NCBI RefSeq assembly: GCF_019737615.1
Contig: NZ_JAHKKS010000004.1
Coordinates: forward strand, 62,001-126,000
Length of the DNA stretch: 64,000 bases
Source: Sphingobium xanthum
GTDB lineage: Bacteria > Pseudomonadota > Alphaproteobacteria > Sphingomonadales > Sphingomonadaceae
Direction: 5' to 3'
Made by a program: the position numbers and the translations under genes. Numbering within the stretch: position 1 is the first letter of the stretch; each line of letters opens with the position of its first letter. The notes under the pieces were generated by a model. The model had not been told where the DNA came from and searched no databases. It worked only from the letters and a program-made list of their open reading frames with translations. Shown one piece after another: positions 26,195-35,982 of this stretch.

Positions 26195-26962
26195 ATGGCG
26201 GCTCCTGTCGTCACCCTTCACCAATTGATCGAGGCCGGCGCGCACTTCGGCCACCAGACCCACCGCTGGAATCCCCGCATGAAGCCGTACATTTTCGGCG
26301 AGCGGAACGGCATCCACATCATCGATCTCTCGCAGTCCGTGCCGCTCTTCGCGCGCGCTCTCGAGTTCGTGAACGCCAGCGTCGCTGCCGGTGGCAAGGT
26401 GCTGTTCGTCGGCACGAAGCGTCAGGCGCAGGAGCCGATCGCGGACGCAGCCCGTCGTTCGGGCCAGCATTTCGTCAATCATCGCTGGCTGGGCGGCATG
26501 CTCACCAACTGGAAGACGATCTCGGGTTCGATCAAGCGTCTCAAGTCGCTTGAAGAGCGCCTCTCGGGCGACACGCACGGCCTCACCAAGAAGGAAGTGC
26601 TTCAGATGACGCGCGAGCGCGACAAGCTGGAGCTCTCGCTCGGCGGCATTCGCGACATGAACGGCATCCCCGATGTCATGTTCGTCATCGACGCCAACAA
26701 GGAAGAGCTGGCGATCAAGGAAGCCAACACGCTCGGTATTCCGGTCGTAGCGATCCTGGACTCGAACGTCGATCCGCAGGGCATTGCGTTCCCGGTTCCG
26801 GCCAATGACGACGCCAGCCGCGCCATCCGCCTTTATTGCGACGCGATCGCCCAGGCGGCGACCCGCGGCAATCAGGGCGCGGCCGCTGCTTCCGGCATCG
26901 ATCTCGGCGCCATGTCCGAGCCGCCGGCCGAAGAGGCGCTGGCCGAAGACGCCCAGGCCTGA
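26195..26962 (+). CDS. rpsB: 30S ribosomal protein S2
   Basis: Small-subunit protein S2, 255 residues. Conserved family blocks are [20 protein letters not shown] near the start, the [15 protein letters not shown] region, [14 protein letters not shown] and the [16 protein letters not shown] segment. The extra C-terminal tail (from about 230) is Ala- and Glu-rich, as often seen in alphaproteobacteria. AAAGGA lies upstream of the ATG. It starts a long same-strand cluster with tsf, pyrH, frr, uppS, cdsA, dxr, rseP, bamA, skp and fabZ. A stem-loop leader upstream could allow autoregulation. Confidence 0.98.
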   Translation: MAAPVVTLHQLIEAGAHFGHQTHRWNPRMKPYIFGERNGIHIIDLSQSVPLFARALEFVNASVAAGGKVLFVGTKRQAQEPIADAARRSGQHFVNHRWLGGMLTNWKTISGSIKRLKSLEERLSGDTHGLTKKEVLQMTRERDKLELSLGGIRDMNGIPDVMFVIDANKEELAIKEANTLGIPVVAILDSNVDPQGIAFPVPANDDASRAIRLYCDAIAQAATRGNQGAAAASGIDLGAMSEPPAEEALAEDAQA

Positions 26963-27066
26963 GTTTCATCCGTTCCTCGGGAACGGACCGTGGGCGGATC
27001 GATGACTCAATAGTGTCATCTGATCCGCCTAACGGACCCCCAATTTCAGTTTAGGGAGCCAAGCAT

Positions 27067-27993
27067 ATGGCAGAGATTACTGCAGCCGCCGTCAAGGATC
27101 TGCGCGAGCGCTCGGGCGCCGGCATGATGGATTGCAAGAAGGCGCTGGCCGAAACCAACGGCGACGTCGAAGCCGCCGTCGATTGGCTGCGCGCCAAGGG
27201 CCTCGCCGCCGCCGCCAAGAAGTCGAGCCGCACTGCGGCCGAGGGCCTCGTGGTCGTGGCTGTCGATGGCACGCGCGGCGTCGCCGTCGAGGTCAACAGC
27301 GAGACCGACTTCGTCGCCAAGAACGACCAGTTCCAGGGCTTCGTCCGCACGGCGGGCGAGGTTGCACTGGCGAGCGCCATCGGTGACGCCGAGACGCTGC
27401 TTGCCGCGCCGCACCCGGCAGGCGGCACGATCAACGATGCGCTGGTGACCAATGTCGCCACGATCGGCGAGAACCAGCAGCTGCGCCGCGTCAAGGCGGT
27501 GTCGGTGAGCCAGGGTCTGGTCGTCGACTATATGCACAATGCGGTTGCGCCGGGCCTCGGCAAGATCGGCGTGCTGGTCGCTCTGGAGAGCCCGGCCGGT
27601 GCCGATGTGCTTGCCCCGCTCGGCAAGCAGATCGCCATGCACATCGCTGCCGCTTTCCCGGTGGCGCTGAAGGCCGAGGACATCGACGGCGAGATTCTCG
27701 ATCGCGAGCGCAAGGTCGCGGCTGAGAAGGCTGCCGAATCCGGCAAGCCCGCCGACATCGTCGCCAAGATGGTCGATGGTGCCGTCGCGAAGTTCGCCAA
27801 GGAAAACGCGCTTCTCTCGCAGCTCTTCGTGATCGACAACAAGACGCCGATCGCGGACGTCGTTGCCAAGGCGGCCAAGGACGCCGGCACGACCATCCAG
27901 CTTGTCGACTATGTCCGCTTCCAGCTCGGTGAAGGCATCGAGAAGGAAGAGAAGGACTTTGCAGCCGAGGTTGCAGCCGCCGCTGGCGTCTGA
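27067..27993 (+). CDS. tsf: Elongation factor Ts
   Basis: Nucleotide exchange factor for EF-Tu, 308 residues. The N-terminal UBA-like domain ([20 protein letters not shown]) and the conserved [10 protein letters not shown] motif, whose Asp-Phe pair contacts the EF-Tu Mg2+ site, are intact. Two coiled core subdomains follow. It has a good ribosome binding site, AGGGAG, nine bases before the ATG. It lies 104 bp after rpsB, the universal partner gene, and 112 bp before pyrH. Confidence 0.98.
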   Translation: MAEITAAAVKDLRERSGAGMMDCKKALAETNGDVEAAVDWLRAKGLAAAAKKSSRTAAEGLVVVAVDGTRGVAVEVNSETDFVAKNDQFQGFVRTAGEVALASAIGDAETLLAAPHPAGGTINDALVTNVATIGENQQLRRVKAVSVSQGLVVDYMHNAVAPGLGKIGVLVALESPAGADVLAPLGKQIAMHIAAAFPVALKAEDIDGEILDRERKVAAEKAAESGKPADIVAKMVDGAVAKFAKENALLSQLFVIDNKTPIADVVAKAAKDAGTTIQLVDYVRFQLGEGIEKEEKDFAAEVAAAAGV

Positions 27994-27998
27994 TCGGC

Positions 27999-28007
27999 TT
28001 ATCCACA
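27999..28007 (+). promoter_or_regulatory. DnaA-box-like 9-mer
   Basis: TTATCCACA, a perfect match to the consensus DnaA box, six bases after the tsf stop in the tsf-pyrH gap. It is a single site; one chance match in a window this size is not surprising. Confidence 0.25.
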
Positions 28008-28105
28008 GACGAATGCGCCGTGCATCGCTCGGCGCTTGGCATAGCGGCGCGGCCTAACTAAGGTCGCGCCGCTTCCATATCCCCGCACGGCATTTGAAGG
28101 GCCTC

Positions 28106-28828
28106 ATGACGTCAGCTTCCCCCAAGCGCATCCTGCTCAAGCTGTCGGGCGAAGCCGCCATGGGCGACCAGAATTTCGGCATCGATCCGGGCACGGTGGC
28201 CCGCGTCGCAGGTGAAGTGAAGCAAGCCAAGGATGCCGGCTACGAGCTCTGCCTTGTCATTGGCGGTGGCAATATTTTCCGCGGCATGGCTGGCGCCGCC
28301 AAGGGCATGGACCGCGCCAATGCCGACTATATGGGCATGCTGGCGACTGTCATGAACGCGCTCGCCATGCAGGATGCGCTCGAGCATCTCGGCGTCGCCA
28401 CGCGCGTCCAGTCCGCCATCCCGATGGCCAGCATCTGCGAGCCCTATATTCGCCGCCGCGCATTACGCCATCTGGAGAAGGGCCGGGTGGTGATCTTCGC
28501 CGCCGGCGTCGGCAGCCCCTATTTCACGACGGACAGCGGCGCTGCCCTCCGCGCGGCCGAGATGGACTGCGACGCGCTCTACAAGGGCACCTCGGTGGAC
28601 GGCGTCTACAATGCTGACCCCAAGCTCGACTCCACAGCAAAGCGTTATGATCGAGTGAGTTATGACGAGGTTCTGAGCAGGAACCTCAAGGTGATGGATG
28701 CCAGCGCCCTCGCGCTCTGCCGCGATAATGCGGTGCCCATCATCGTCTTCAACATTCGCGAACAAGGCAATCTCGCCAAGGTGCTGCGCGGCGAGGGTGT
28801 GTCCACCCGCGTCGATGGCGGCGCCTGA
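28106..28828 (+). CDS. pyrH: Uridylate kinase (UMP kinase)
   Basis: Phosphorylates UMP to UDP with ATP; hexameric cytoplasmic enzyme of the amino acid kinase fold, 240 residues. Diagnostic blocks are [13 protein letters not shown] at the N-terminus, [12 protein letters not shown], and [15 protein letters not shown] near the UMP site. The ATG at 28106 places RILLKLSGE at the usual position. An in-frame TTG at 28094 is less likely. It is followed 19 bp later by frr, in the conserved tsf-pyrH-frr order. Confidence 0.97.
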   Translation: MTSASPKRILLKLSGEAAMGDQNFGIDPGTVARVAGEVKQAKDAGYELCLVIGGGNIFRGMAGAAKGMDRANADYMGMLATVMNALAMQDALEHLGVATRVQSAIPMASICEPYIRRRALRHLEKGRVVIFAAGVGSPYFTTDSGAALRAAEMDCDALYKGTSVDGVYNADPKLDSTAKRYDRVSYDEVLSRNLKVMDASALALCRDNAVPIIVFNIREQGNLAKVLRGEGVSTRVDGGA

Positions 28829-28847
28829 AGAAGATCGGAGAGGCACG

Positions 28848-29405
28848 ATGGCAAAATATGACAAGGCTGATCTGGAGCGCCGCATGGCCGGCGCCACCGA
28901 AGCGCTGAAGCACGATCTGTCCGGCCTGCGCACCGGCCGCGCGAACACGGCGCTGCTGGAGCCCGTCACGGTCGAGGTCTATGGCTCGCACATGCCGCTG
29001 ACATCGGTCGCGACCATCTCCGCGCCGGAACCGCGCATGCTCTCCGTGCAGGTGTGGGACAAGAGCAATGTCGGCCCGGTCGATAAGGCGATCCGTTCCG
29101 CGGGCCTCGGTCTCAACCCGATCGTCGATGGACAGAATGTCCGCCTGCCCATTCCGGACCTGACCGAAGAGCGTCGTAAGGAACTGGCCAAGCTGGCCGG
29201 TCAATATGCCGAGAAGGCCCGGATCGCCGCCCGCAATGTCCGCCGCGACGGTATGGACAATCTCAAGACCGACGAGAAGAAGGGCGAGATCAGCGAGGAC
29301 GAGCGCAAGCGCCACGAGACCGAGGTCCAGAAGCTGACGGACGCGACCATTGCCGATATCGATGCGGCGGCCCAGGCCAAGGAAAAGGAAATCCTTGGCA
29401 AATAA
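28848..29405 (+). CDS. frr: Ribosome recycling factor
   Basis: Works with EF-G to split the post-termination ribosome. 185 residues, exactly the family length. Domain I is the three-helix bundle ([20 protein letters not shown] and the C-terminal helix with [18 protein letters not shown]); domain II contains [20 protein letters not shown] and [23 protein letters not shown] lies upstream of ATG 28848. uppS starts 39 bp downstream. Confidence 0.98.
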   Translation: MAKYDKADLERRMAGATEALKHDLSGLRTGRANTALLEPVTVEVYGSHMPLTSVATISAPEPRMLSVQVWDKSNVGPVDKAIRSAGLGLNPIVDGQNVRLPIPDLTEERRKELAKLAGQYAEKARIAARNVRRDGMDNLKTDEKKGEISEDERKRHETEVQKLTDATIADIDAAAQAKEKEILGK

Positions 29406-29444
29406 GCGGGCCTGCGGTCGCTTGGACAAAGGCGCACGGCGGCG

Positions 29445-30209
29445 ATGATCCTTTCGCGCTCCAGATTGTCGCGCAAGACGGCCCCGGCGCCTGCCGCCGG
29501 TGACGGCCCGGCCGTCGTGCCGCGTCATGTCGCGATCATCATGGACGGCAATGGCCGCTGGGCCAAGGCGCGGCATCTCCCGCGTGTCGCCGGGCATCGC
29601 GCAGGGGCGGAAGCTGTGCGCCGGACCTTGCGCGCCTCGGCCAAGCTCGGCATCGAGTGCGTCACGCTCTATGCTTTCTCCTCAGAGAACTGGAAGCGGC
29701 CGGAGGAGGAGATTGCCGATCTCACCGGCCTGATGAAACAGTTCATCCGCTCCGAGCTGGACGAGATCCACGCTTCGAATATCCGGCTCAGGATTATCGG
29801 CGATCATCGCGCCTTCGAGCCGGAGGCCGCCGCCATGGTCGATGAGGCCGTGGCCAGGACGGCGGGCAATACCGGCTCGACCCTTGTCGTGGCGCTCAAT
29901 TATGGATCGCAGGACGAGCTGGCGCGCGCCATGCGCAAGCTCGGCGAGCGCATACAGGCAGGCACGCTCGATCCGGAGGCAATCTCGCCGGATCTAATCG
30001 CGGCGGAGCTCGACACGGCCGACCTGCCGCCGCTCGATCTGCTCATCCGTACCTCGGGCGAAGTGCGCCTGTCGAATTTCCTGCTGTGGCAAGCCGCTTA
30101 TGCAGAGCTGTTCTTCACCGACACGCTCTGGCCCGATTTCGACGAGGCATGTCTTGCGGCCGCTGTCGATGTCTATGCGAGGCGCGAGCGCCGCTACGGA
30201 GGCCGGTGA
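29445..30209 (+). CDS. uppS: Isoprenyl transferase (undecaprenyl diphosphate synthase)
   Basis: Cis-prenyltransferase that extends farnesyl diphosphate to the C55 lipid carrier of cell wall synthesis. 254 residues. The diagnostic motif IIMDGNGRWAK carries the catalytic Asp34; the LYAFSSENWKRP block and the C-terminal LIRTSGEVRLSNFLLWQ and WPDF motifs are all present. A 20-residue N-terminal extension precedes the family start. Its TGA overlaps the cdsA ATG by one base (TGATG). dxr, which acts in the pathway supplying its substrate, is two genes downstream. Confidence 0.97.
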   Translation: MILSRSRLSRKTAPAPAAGDGPAVVPRHVAIIMDGNGRWAKARHLPRVAGHRAGAEAVRRTLRASAKLGIECVTLYAFSSENWKRPEEEIADLTGLMKQFIRSELDEIHASNIRLRIIGDHRAFEPEAAAMVDEAVARTAGNTGSTLVVALNYGSQDELARAMRKLGERIQAGTLDPEAISPDLIAAELDTADLPPLDLLIRTSGEVRLSNFLLWQAAYAELFFTDTLWPDFDEACLAAAVDVYARRERRYGGR

Positions 30210-30889
30210 TGGCGGAGACGCCGCGTTCCGATTTGCCGGTGCGCACCGCTTCCGCGATCATCATGATTGTGATCGTGGCCTTGGCGCTCTGGGCGGGCGG
30301 CGCCGTGTTCAGCCTGTTCGTCGCCGCCGGTTCGGTGCTGCTCGTCTGGGAATGGAAAGGGCTCGTCGATCGCTTTCCGGATGACCGCAGCACGCGCCTC
30401 ACCTGGCTGGCTTTCGGTATCTGTTATGTGGCGCTGGCCGCGATCGCTATCGTCACGCTCAATGAGCGCGGCCTGTTCCTGCCACTGCTGGCGGCGGTCA
30501 TCGCGACGGATATCGGCGCCTATTTCTCCGGGCGTACCTTCGGGGGCCCCAAGATCGCGCCGTCGATCAGCCCCTCGAAGACCTGGGCTGGCCTGTTCGG
30601 CGGCATGGTTGCCGCTGCGCTGACATCGGTGTTCGCGCTCCGGTTCATCCTGCATGACGAGAGTTACTTTCTCGCCTTATCAATAGCCTTCCTGGCCGGT
30701 GGCGCGCTTGTCGCCGTTGTGGCGCAAGCGGGCGATTTCTTCGAGAGCTGGGTCAAGCGCCGGGCGGTTGCAAAAGACAGCGGCAATCTCATTCCGGGCC
30801 ATGGGGGCCTGTTCGACCGCGTTGATGGGCTGTTGCTCGCGGCGCTGGTGGCCGGCGGGCTATACTGGATCGGGAACCCAATGCTGTGA
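30209..30889 (+). CDS. cdsA: Phosphatidate cytidylyltransferase
   Basis: Inner-membrane enzyme that forms CDP-diacylglycerol from phosphatidate and CTP, the precursor for pssA. 226 residues, shorter than E. coli CdsA. Several membrane helices are followed by the C-terminal signature QAGDFFESWVKRRAVAKDSG and LIPGHGGLFDRVDGLL, whose Asp and Lys/Arg residues bind CTP and metal; SPSKTWAGLFGG precedes it. The ATG overlaps the uppS stop, and its own stop overlaps the dxr GTG start, so translation is coupled along uppS-cdsA-dxr. Confidence 0.96.
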   Translation: MAETPRSDLPVRTASAIIMIVIVALALWAGGAVFSLFVAAGSVLLVWEWKGLVDRFPDDRSTRLTWLAFGICYVALAAIAIVTLNERGLFLPLLAAVIATDIGAYFSGRTFGGPKIAPSISPSKTWAGLFGGMVAAALTSVFALRFILHDESYFLALSIAFLAGGALVAVVAQAGDFFESWVKRRAVAKDSGNLIPGHGGLFDRVDGLLLAALVAGGLYWIGNPML

Positions 30890-32049
30890 CTGCGCGGACT
30901 GTCTCGATCTTTGGCGCAACCGGGTCCGTTGGCCAGTCCACACTGGACCTCATCGGGCGCGATCCCGACGCCTATGACGTTCTCGCCCTGACTGCGGGCT
31001 GCGACACGACCAAGCTGGCGGCTGCGGCGATCCAGCATCGCGCGCGCCTCGCTGTCGTGGCGGACGAGAGTCGCTACGGAGATCTCAAGGCCGCTTTGGC
31101 CGGTACCGGCATCGAAGCCGCCGCCGGCGCCGATGCGCTGGTCGAGGCGACGGATCTGGGTGCGGACTGGACCATGGCCGCTATTGTCGGTTGCGCGGGC
31201 CTCGCGCCCACGCTGGCAGCGATCCGGCACGGGCGGACGGTCGCTCTGGCCAACAAGGAAGCGCTCGTTTCCGCCGGGGCCATCATGATGGCGGCCGTTG
31301 CGCAGAGCGGCGCGTTGCTGCTGCCGGTCGACAGCGAGCATAATGCCATCTTCCAGTGCCTGCAGAGCGGCGGGATCGAGGCGGTGGAGCGGATCATCCT
31401 CACCGCAAGCGGTGGCCCGTTCCGGACCATGTCCTATGAGGCGATGCGTCTGGTCGTGCCCGAGCAGGCGCTCAAGCACCCGAACTGGACGATGGGTCGC
31501 AAGATCACGATCGATAGCGCGACGATGATGAACAAGGGTCTCGAGCTGATCGAAGCCTATCATCTTTTTCCGGTCGGTCTGGAGCGGCTTTCAATCCTCG
31601 TTCATCCGCAATCCGTCATCCACTCCATGGTGGAATATAAGGATCGCTCGACCATCGCTCAGCTTGGCTGCCCGGACATGCGCGTGCCGATCGCGAGCAC
31701 GCTTGCCTGGCCCGCGCGTATGGAGACGCCGTGTCAGCCGCTCGATCTCGCGAAGATCGGCCGGCTCGATTTTGAGGCGCCGGACGAACGGCGTTTCCCG
31801 GCGCTCCGGCTCGCGCGCGAGGCGATCGAGGCGGGCGGAAGCGCCCCTGCCGCGCTCAACGCGGCCAATGAGGTCGCCGTGATGGCCTTTCTGGAAGGGC
31901 GGATCGGCTTTCTTGATATTGGCCGGATTGTCGAAGACGTGCTAGCGCGTGTCGAAATGTTGCCGGTGGCCGGCATCGAGGATGTCTGGGCCATAGACAA
32001 GGACGCGCGCAGGGTAGCGGAGCGTCTGGCTGCGGAGCTCATCAATTGA
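30886..32049 (+). CDS. dxr: 1-deoxy-D-xylulose 5-phosphate reductoisomerase
   Basis: Second step of the methylerythritol phosphate isoprenoid pathway, NADPH- and divalent-metal-dependent. 387 residues. The NADPH motif is SIFGATGSVGQSTLDLI, the metal and substrate region is LPVDSEHNAIFQCL, and the flexible loop and C-terminal four-helix domain match the family (MMNKGLELIEAYHLF; VHPQSVIHSMVEY). The start is the GTG at 30886, overlapping the cdsA stop (GTGA). The end overlaps the TTG start of rseP by four bases. Confidence 0.97.
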   Translation: MTARTVSIFGATGSVGQSTLDLIGRDPDAYDVLALTAGCDTTKLAAAAIQHRARLAVVADESRYGDLKAALAGTGIEAAAGADALVEATDLGADWTMAAIVGCAGLAPTLAAIRHGRTVALANKEALVSAGAIMMAAVAQSGALLLPVDSEHNAIFQCLQSGGIEAVERIILTASGGPFRTMSYEAMRLVVPEQALKHPNWTMGRKITIDSATMMNKGLELIEAYHLFPVGLERLSILVHPQSVIHSMVEYKDRSTIAQLGCPDMRVPIASTLAWPARMETPCQPLDLAKIGRLDFEAPDERRFPALRLAREAIEAGGSAPAALNAANEVAVMAFLEGRIGFLDIGRIVEDVLARVEMLPVAGIEDVWAIDKDARRVAERLAAELIN

Positions 32050-33182
32050 CTGCAAATCCCGGTTTCCTGTTCACGGTCCTTGCCTTCCTGGTGGTTATCG
32101 GGCCACTCGTCTTCGTCCATGAGCTGGGCCATTATCTGGTCGGTCGCTGGTTCGGCGTGCATGCCGAGACCTTCTCGATCGGCTTCGGCAAGGAACTCGT
32201 GGCCTGGCATGACAAGCGCGGAACGCGCTGGCGCATCGCGGCGATGCCGCTCGGCGGTTATGTGAAGTTCGCGGGTGACATGAATGCCGCCAGCCAGACC
32301 GATCCGGCCTGGCTCGAACTGCCCCCGCATGAGCGCAATCGTACCTTTCCGGCCAAGCCGGTGTGGCAGCGCGCGCTGATCGTCGCTGCCGGGCCGGTTG
32401 TGAACCTGCTTTTCGCCGCAATCGTGCTGGCCGGTTTTGCCTTTGCTTATGGTGAGAACGTCACGCCCGCGCAGGTCAGCGCCATCGTGAAGGGTTCGGC
32501 AGCGGAAAAAGCGGGTCTCAAGACAGGGGACCGGATCGTCGGCTTTGCCGGTGTCGAGGTCGAGCTTTTCCCCGATCTCAAGAAGCTCGTCGTCTCGCAT
32601 GTGCCCGGCGAAAAGGTCGACATCGAGGTTCAGCGCAACGGCACCAATCTTACGCTCCCCATCGTGGTCGGCGCACAGGTCGAGCGGGATCGGTTCGGCA
32701 ACGAATATCGCTATGGCGCGCTGGGCGTGCAAAGCACCCAGTCCGTCCTGCGCCCGGTCGGTCTCCTGGAAGCGCCGCTGGTCGGCCTGCGCCGCACCGG
32801 AGAGCTGATCGGCATGATGGCGGATGGTCTCGTCGACATCATTCTCGGCAAGCGCTCGCTGCAGGAATTGGGCGGTCCGCTCAAAATGGCGCAATTCTCC
32901 GGCGAGCAGGCCGCGCTTGGCCCGGAAGCGCTGATTGCCTTCATCGCGCTCGTGTCGATTAACTTGGGGTTCATCAACCTGTTGCCAATTCCCATGCTCG
33001 ACGGGGGTCATTTATTCTTCTACGGGATCGAAGCCATACAGCGCAGACCGGTCAGTCCCCGCCTTCAGGAAATTGCCTTTCGTTCCGGCCTCGCACTTTT
33101 GCTGGGTCTCATGATCTTCGTGACATTGAACGATCTGGCATCCTTCGGGCTTTGGCGCGGTCTCACCGGCTTGATTGGCTGA
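32046..33182 (+). CDS. rseP: RseP-type site-2 zinc metalloprotease
   Basis: Intramembrane M50 protease that in other proteobacteria cleaves anti-sigma factors in envelope stress signalling. 378 residues. The zinc ligands are in FVHELGHYLVGRWFG (His25, Glu26, His29), and the third ligand lies in LLPIPMLDGGHLFFYG in the last third. A PDZ domain (about 130-200) includes GSAAEKAGLKTGDRI. Four membrane segments are predicted. The start is the TTG at 32046, chosen because it overlaps the dxr stop (TTGA). It lies 76 bp before bamA. Its substrate here is unknown. Confidence 0.95.
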   Translation: MTANPGFLFTVLAFLVVIGPLVFVHELGHYLVGRWFGVHAETFSIGFGKELVAWHDKRGTRWRIAAMPLGGYVKFAGDMNAASQTDPAWLELPPHERNRTFPAKPVWQRALIVAAGPVVNLLFAAIVLAGFAFAYGENVTPAQVSAIVKGSAAEKAGLKTGDRIVGFAGVEVELFPDLKKLVVSHVPGEKVDIEVQRNGTNLTLPIVVGAQVERDRFGNEYRYGALGVQSTQSVLRPVGLLEAPLVGLRRTGELIGMMADGLVDIILGKRSLQELGGPLKMAQFSGEQAALGPEALIAFIALVSINLGFINLLPIPMLDGGHLFFYGIEAIQRRPVSPRLQEIAFRSGLALLLGLMIFVTLNDLASFGLWRGLTGLIG

Positions 33183-33258
33183 GTAGGTTGGGGCAGGGAG
33201 CAGCGCGTATGTCCGTGGGGTGGACGGGCGCTTTCAGGATTAGGCGAGGAAGCAAGGT

Positions 33259-35982
33259 TTGAGCGAAATACGACGGACTTCGACACAGGGCCGCCTCGCG
33301 CCTCTGCTTCTGTGCGGAACCATCCTTGCCGGTGTCGCGGCGCCTGCCGGCGCGCAGCAGGTGCCTGCGCCTGCGCCGACCCTGCCTGCCGCACCTGCTG
33401 CCGGTGCGCTGCCGGCTGCTGCGCCGGCGTCGTCCGCTAGCCAGTCGCGTGCGATCAAGTCGATCACCGTGGAGGGCGCGCAGCGCCTGGAGCCGGACAC
33501 GGTTCTGTCCTACACGACGCGCCTGCGCGTGGGCACGAACTATACGCGCGCAACGCTCGACGACGCGCTGCGTGAGCTGTATGCGAGCGAACTGTTCTCG
33601 GACGTGCAGATCCGCGACAATCTCGGCGCGCTCACCATTCAGGTGGTCGAGAATCCGGTGATCAACCGCATCGTTCTCGAAGGCAATCGTCGTCTCAAGG
33701 ACGACAAGATCCTGCCAGAGATCAAGATGGCCCCGCGCCAGATCTATACGCGCTCGAAGGTGCGTGCGGACGTCGCGCGCATCATCGAGCTGTATCGTCG
33801 GCAGGGTCGCTTCGCCGCCGTCGTCGATCCCAAGCTGGTCAAGCTCGATCAGAACCGCGTCGATATCGTCTACGAAATCTCGGAAGGGCCCAAGTCCAAG
33901 GTTCGCCAGATCAACATCATCGGCAACGATGTGTTCGGTGACGGGCGCCTGCGCGGCGAGATGGCGACCAAGCAGTCGCGCTGGTTCCGCTTGTTTTCGT
34001 CCGGCACGACCTACGATCCAGACCGGCTGGCTTATGACCAGCAGAAGCTGCGCCAGTTTTACCTGACGCAGGGCTATGCCGATTTCCGTGTCGTCTCCGC
34101 CGTGGCCGAGCTCACGTCCAACAAGCAGGACTTCATCATCACTTATGTGGTGGAAGAAGGCGATCGCTATCACTTCGGCGATGTCGCCGTGAAGAGCGAC
34201 ATCCGCGACCTGTCGTCGGACGGCCTGACTCGCGGCCTGCGCATGCAGAAGGGCGACTGGTACAACGCCAAGAACGTCGAGGACACGGTCGAGCAGCTCA
34301 ATCAGACCGCCGGTCTGTTCGGCTATGCCTTTGCCGATGTGCAGCCCGAGTTCAACCGGGACAAAGAAGCACGCACCATGTCGATCACCTTCCGGATCGC
34401 GAACGCGCCGCGCGTTTACGTCGAGCGAATTGACGTCAATGGCAACACGATCACTCAGGACAAGGTCGTGCGGCGCGAGTTCCGACTGCACGAGGGCGAT
34501 GCGTTCAACACCTTCCAGGTCAAGCGCTCGGAAGACCGCATCAACTCGCTCGGCTTCTTCCAGGAGAAGCTGGAAATCGAGCAGAAGCCCGGTTCCGCTC
34601 CCGATCGCATCGTCCTTGAGACCAATGTCGAAGAGAAAGCGACCGGCGAGCTTCAGCTTTCCGCGGGTTTCTCGTCGCTCGAGCGGTTCATCCTCTCGGC
34701 CTCCGTCACCCAGCGCAACTTCCGCGGCATGGGTCAGGAGCTGCGCACCTCGGTCAATTATTCGAGCTATTCCAAGTCCGTGAACGTGGGCTTCACCGAG
34801 CCCTATTTCCTTGACAAGAACATCGCGGTCGGCGCTGATATCTTCCGGCAGGACGTGAACTCGTTCAACTACATCTCCGGTAATGACCGCAACACGATCT
34901 ACAGCCAGGTGCGTACCGGCTTCCAGCTGCGCGCCGGCATTCCGATCACCGAATATCTCTCGATGGCGCTGCGCTACGGCCTGTCGTTCGACAATGTGAC
35001 GCTCGATCAGGGCACCTACTATTCCGATCGTCGCACCCCCGGCGTGTTCGAGTGCGAGCCGTTGATCGCCGGCCAGTATCTGTGCGATGCGATCGGCAAG
35101 CGCACCACATCGACGATCGGCTATTCGCTGCTCTACGATACGCGCGATAACCGCATCCGCCCGACGCGCGGCCACAGCGTCACCTTCAGCCAGGATTTCG
35201 CCGGTCTCGGCGGCAGCGTGCGCTATCTGCGCAGCCGTTTGTCGGCGGACAAGTATTTCCCCCTGGGCAGCGGCTTCATCTTCTCGATGCGTGGTGAGGC
35301 GGGGTACATCAAGTCGTTCGAGAGCGCTCCGAGTGCGAGCAGCGATCCGGTCCGTCTCGTCGATCGCTTCTTCCTCGGCGAGCCGCAGCTGCGCGGCTTC
35401 GATATCCGCGGTGTCGGCCCGCGCATCGTGCGCAAGGCTTATATCTACGACACGAACGGCAATCCCACCGGCCTCGACGAAAATCGCGAGAACTGGACCG
35501 ACGATTCCCTCGGCGGCCGGGCCTACTATCTCGCGCATCTGGAAGTCGAGATTCCGCTTGGCTCGGGCGCGCGCGACCTTGGTTTGCGTCCGTCGATCTT
35601 CCTGGATGCGGGCGCCGTGTTCGGCGTGCGTCGCCCGACATATGCGAACGGTGGTCTTCTGGACCTCCCTCAACTCGTCACGCTGCCGCAGTATGACGCA
35701 AATGGCTTGCGCCAGTGCTGGGACAATCAAGATCCAGCAACGCTCAACTCGATCCCGAACGGCGCGAGCTGTCCGACGGGACAGGTTGTTTTGGGCACGC
35801 AAGTCGGCGGCTTCAAGGAGTTCTTCCTGGGCGACACGCCCAAGCCGCGCGTTTCCGTGGGTTTCGGCGTCAACTGGAACTCGCCCTTCGGTCCGTTCCG
35901 GATCGACGTCGCCAAGGCCCTCATCACGGCCGAGGGCGACGACACCAAGCTCGTCACGTTCAACATAGGGACTCAATTCTGA
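33259..35982 (+). CDS. bamA: Outer-membrane assembly factor BamA
   Basis: Omp85-family protein that folds beta-barrel proteins into the outer membrane. 907 residues: signal peptide (LAPLLLCGTILAGVAAPAGA), a Pro/Ala-rich linker, five POTRA domains (about 70-470) and a 16-strand barrel. The barrel has the conserved FFLGEPQLRGFDIRGVGPR region, the Omp85 L6 loop motif, and a C-terminal Phe (TFNIGTQF). The start is TTG at 33259 with AGGAAGCAAGG upstream; no ATG fits the signal peptide. The skp ATG overlaps its stop by one base. Confidence 0.96.
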   Translation: MSEIRRTSTQGRLAPLLLCGTILAGVAAPAGAQQVPAPAPTLPAAPAAGALPAAAPASSASQSRAIKSITVEGAQRLEPDTVLSYTTRLRVGTNYTRATLDDALRELYASELFSDVQIRDNLGALTIQVVENPVINRIVLEGNRRLKDDKILPEIKMAPRQIYTRSKVRADVARIIELYRRQGRFAAVVDPKLVKLDQNRVDIVYEISEGPKSKVRQINIIGNDVFGDGRLRGEMATKQSRWFRLFSSGTTYDPDRLAYDQQKLRQFYLTQGYADFRVVSAVAELTSNKQDFIITYVVEEGDRYHFGDVAVKSDIRDLSSDGLTRGLRMQKGDWYNAKNVEDTVEQLNQTAGLFGYAFADVQPEFNRDKEARTMSITFRIANAPRVYVERIDVNGNTITQDKVVRREFRLHEGDAFNTFQVKRSEDRINSLGFFQEKLEIEQKPGSAPDRIVLETNVEEKATGELQLSAGFSSLERFILSASVTQRNFRGMGQELRTSVNYSSYSKSVNVGFTEPYFLDKNIAVGADIFRQDVNSFNYISGNDRNTIYSQVRTGFQLRAGIPITEYLSMALRYGLSFDNVTLDQGTYYSDRRTPGVFECEPLIAGQYLCDAIGKRTTSTIGYSLLYDTRDNRIRPTRGHSVTFSQDFAGLGGSVRYLRSRLSADKYFPLGSGFIFSMRGEAGYIKSFESAPSASSDPVRLVDRFFLGEPQLRGFDIRGVGPRIVRKAYIYDTNGNPTGLDENRENWTDDSLGGRAYYLAHLEVEIPLGSGARDLGLRPSIFLDAGAVFGVRRPTYANGGLLDLPQLVTLPQYDANGLRQCWDNQDPATLNSIPNGASCPTGQVVLGTQVGGFKEFFLGDTPKPRVSVGFGVNWNSPFGPFRIDVAKALITAEGDDTKLVTFNIGTQF

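Noticed and set aside
33163..35976. Minus-strand frame of 937 codons opposite bamA
   Set aside because: bamA on the plus strand has POTRA and barrel features; the antisense frame has none.
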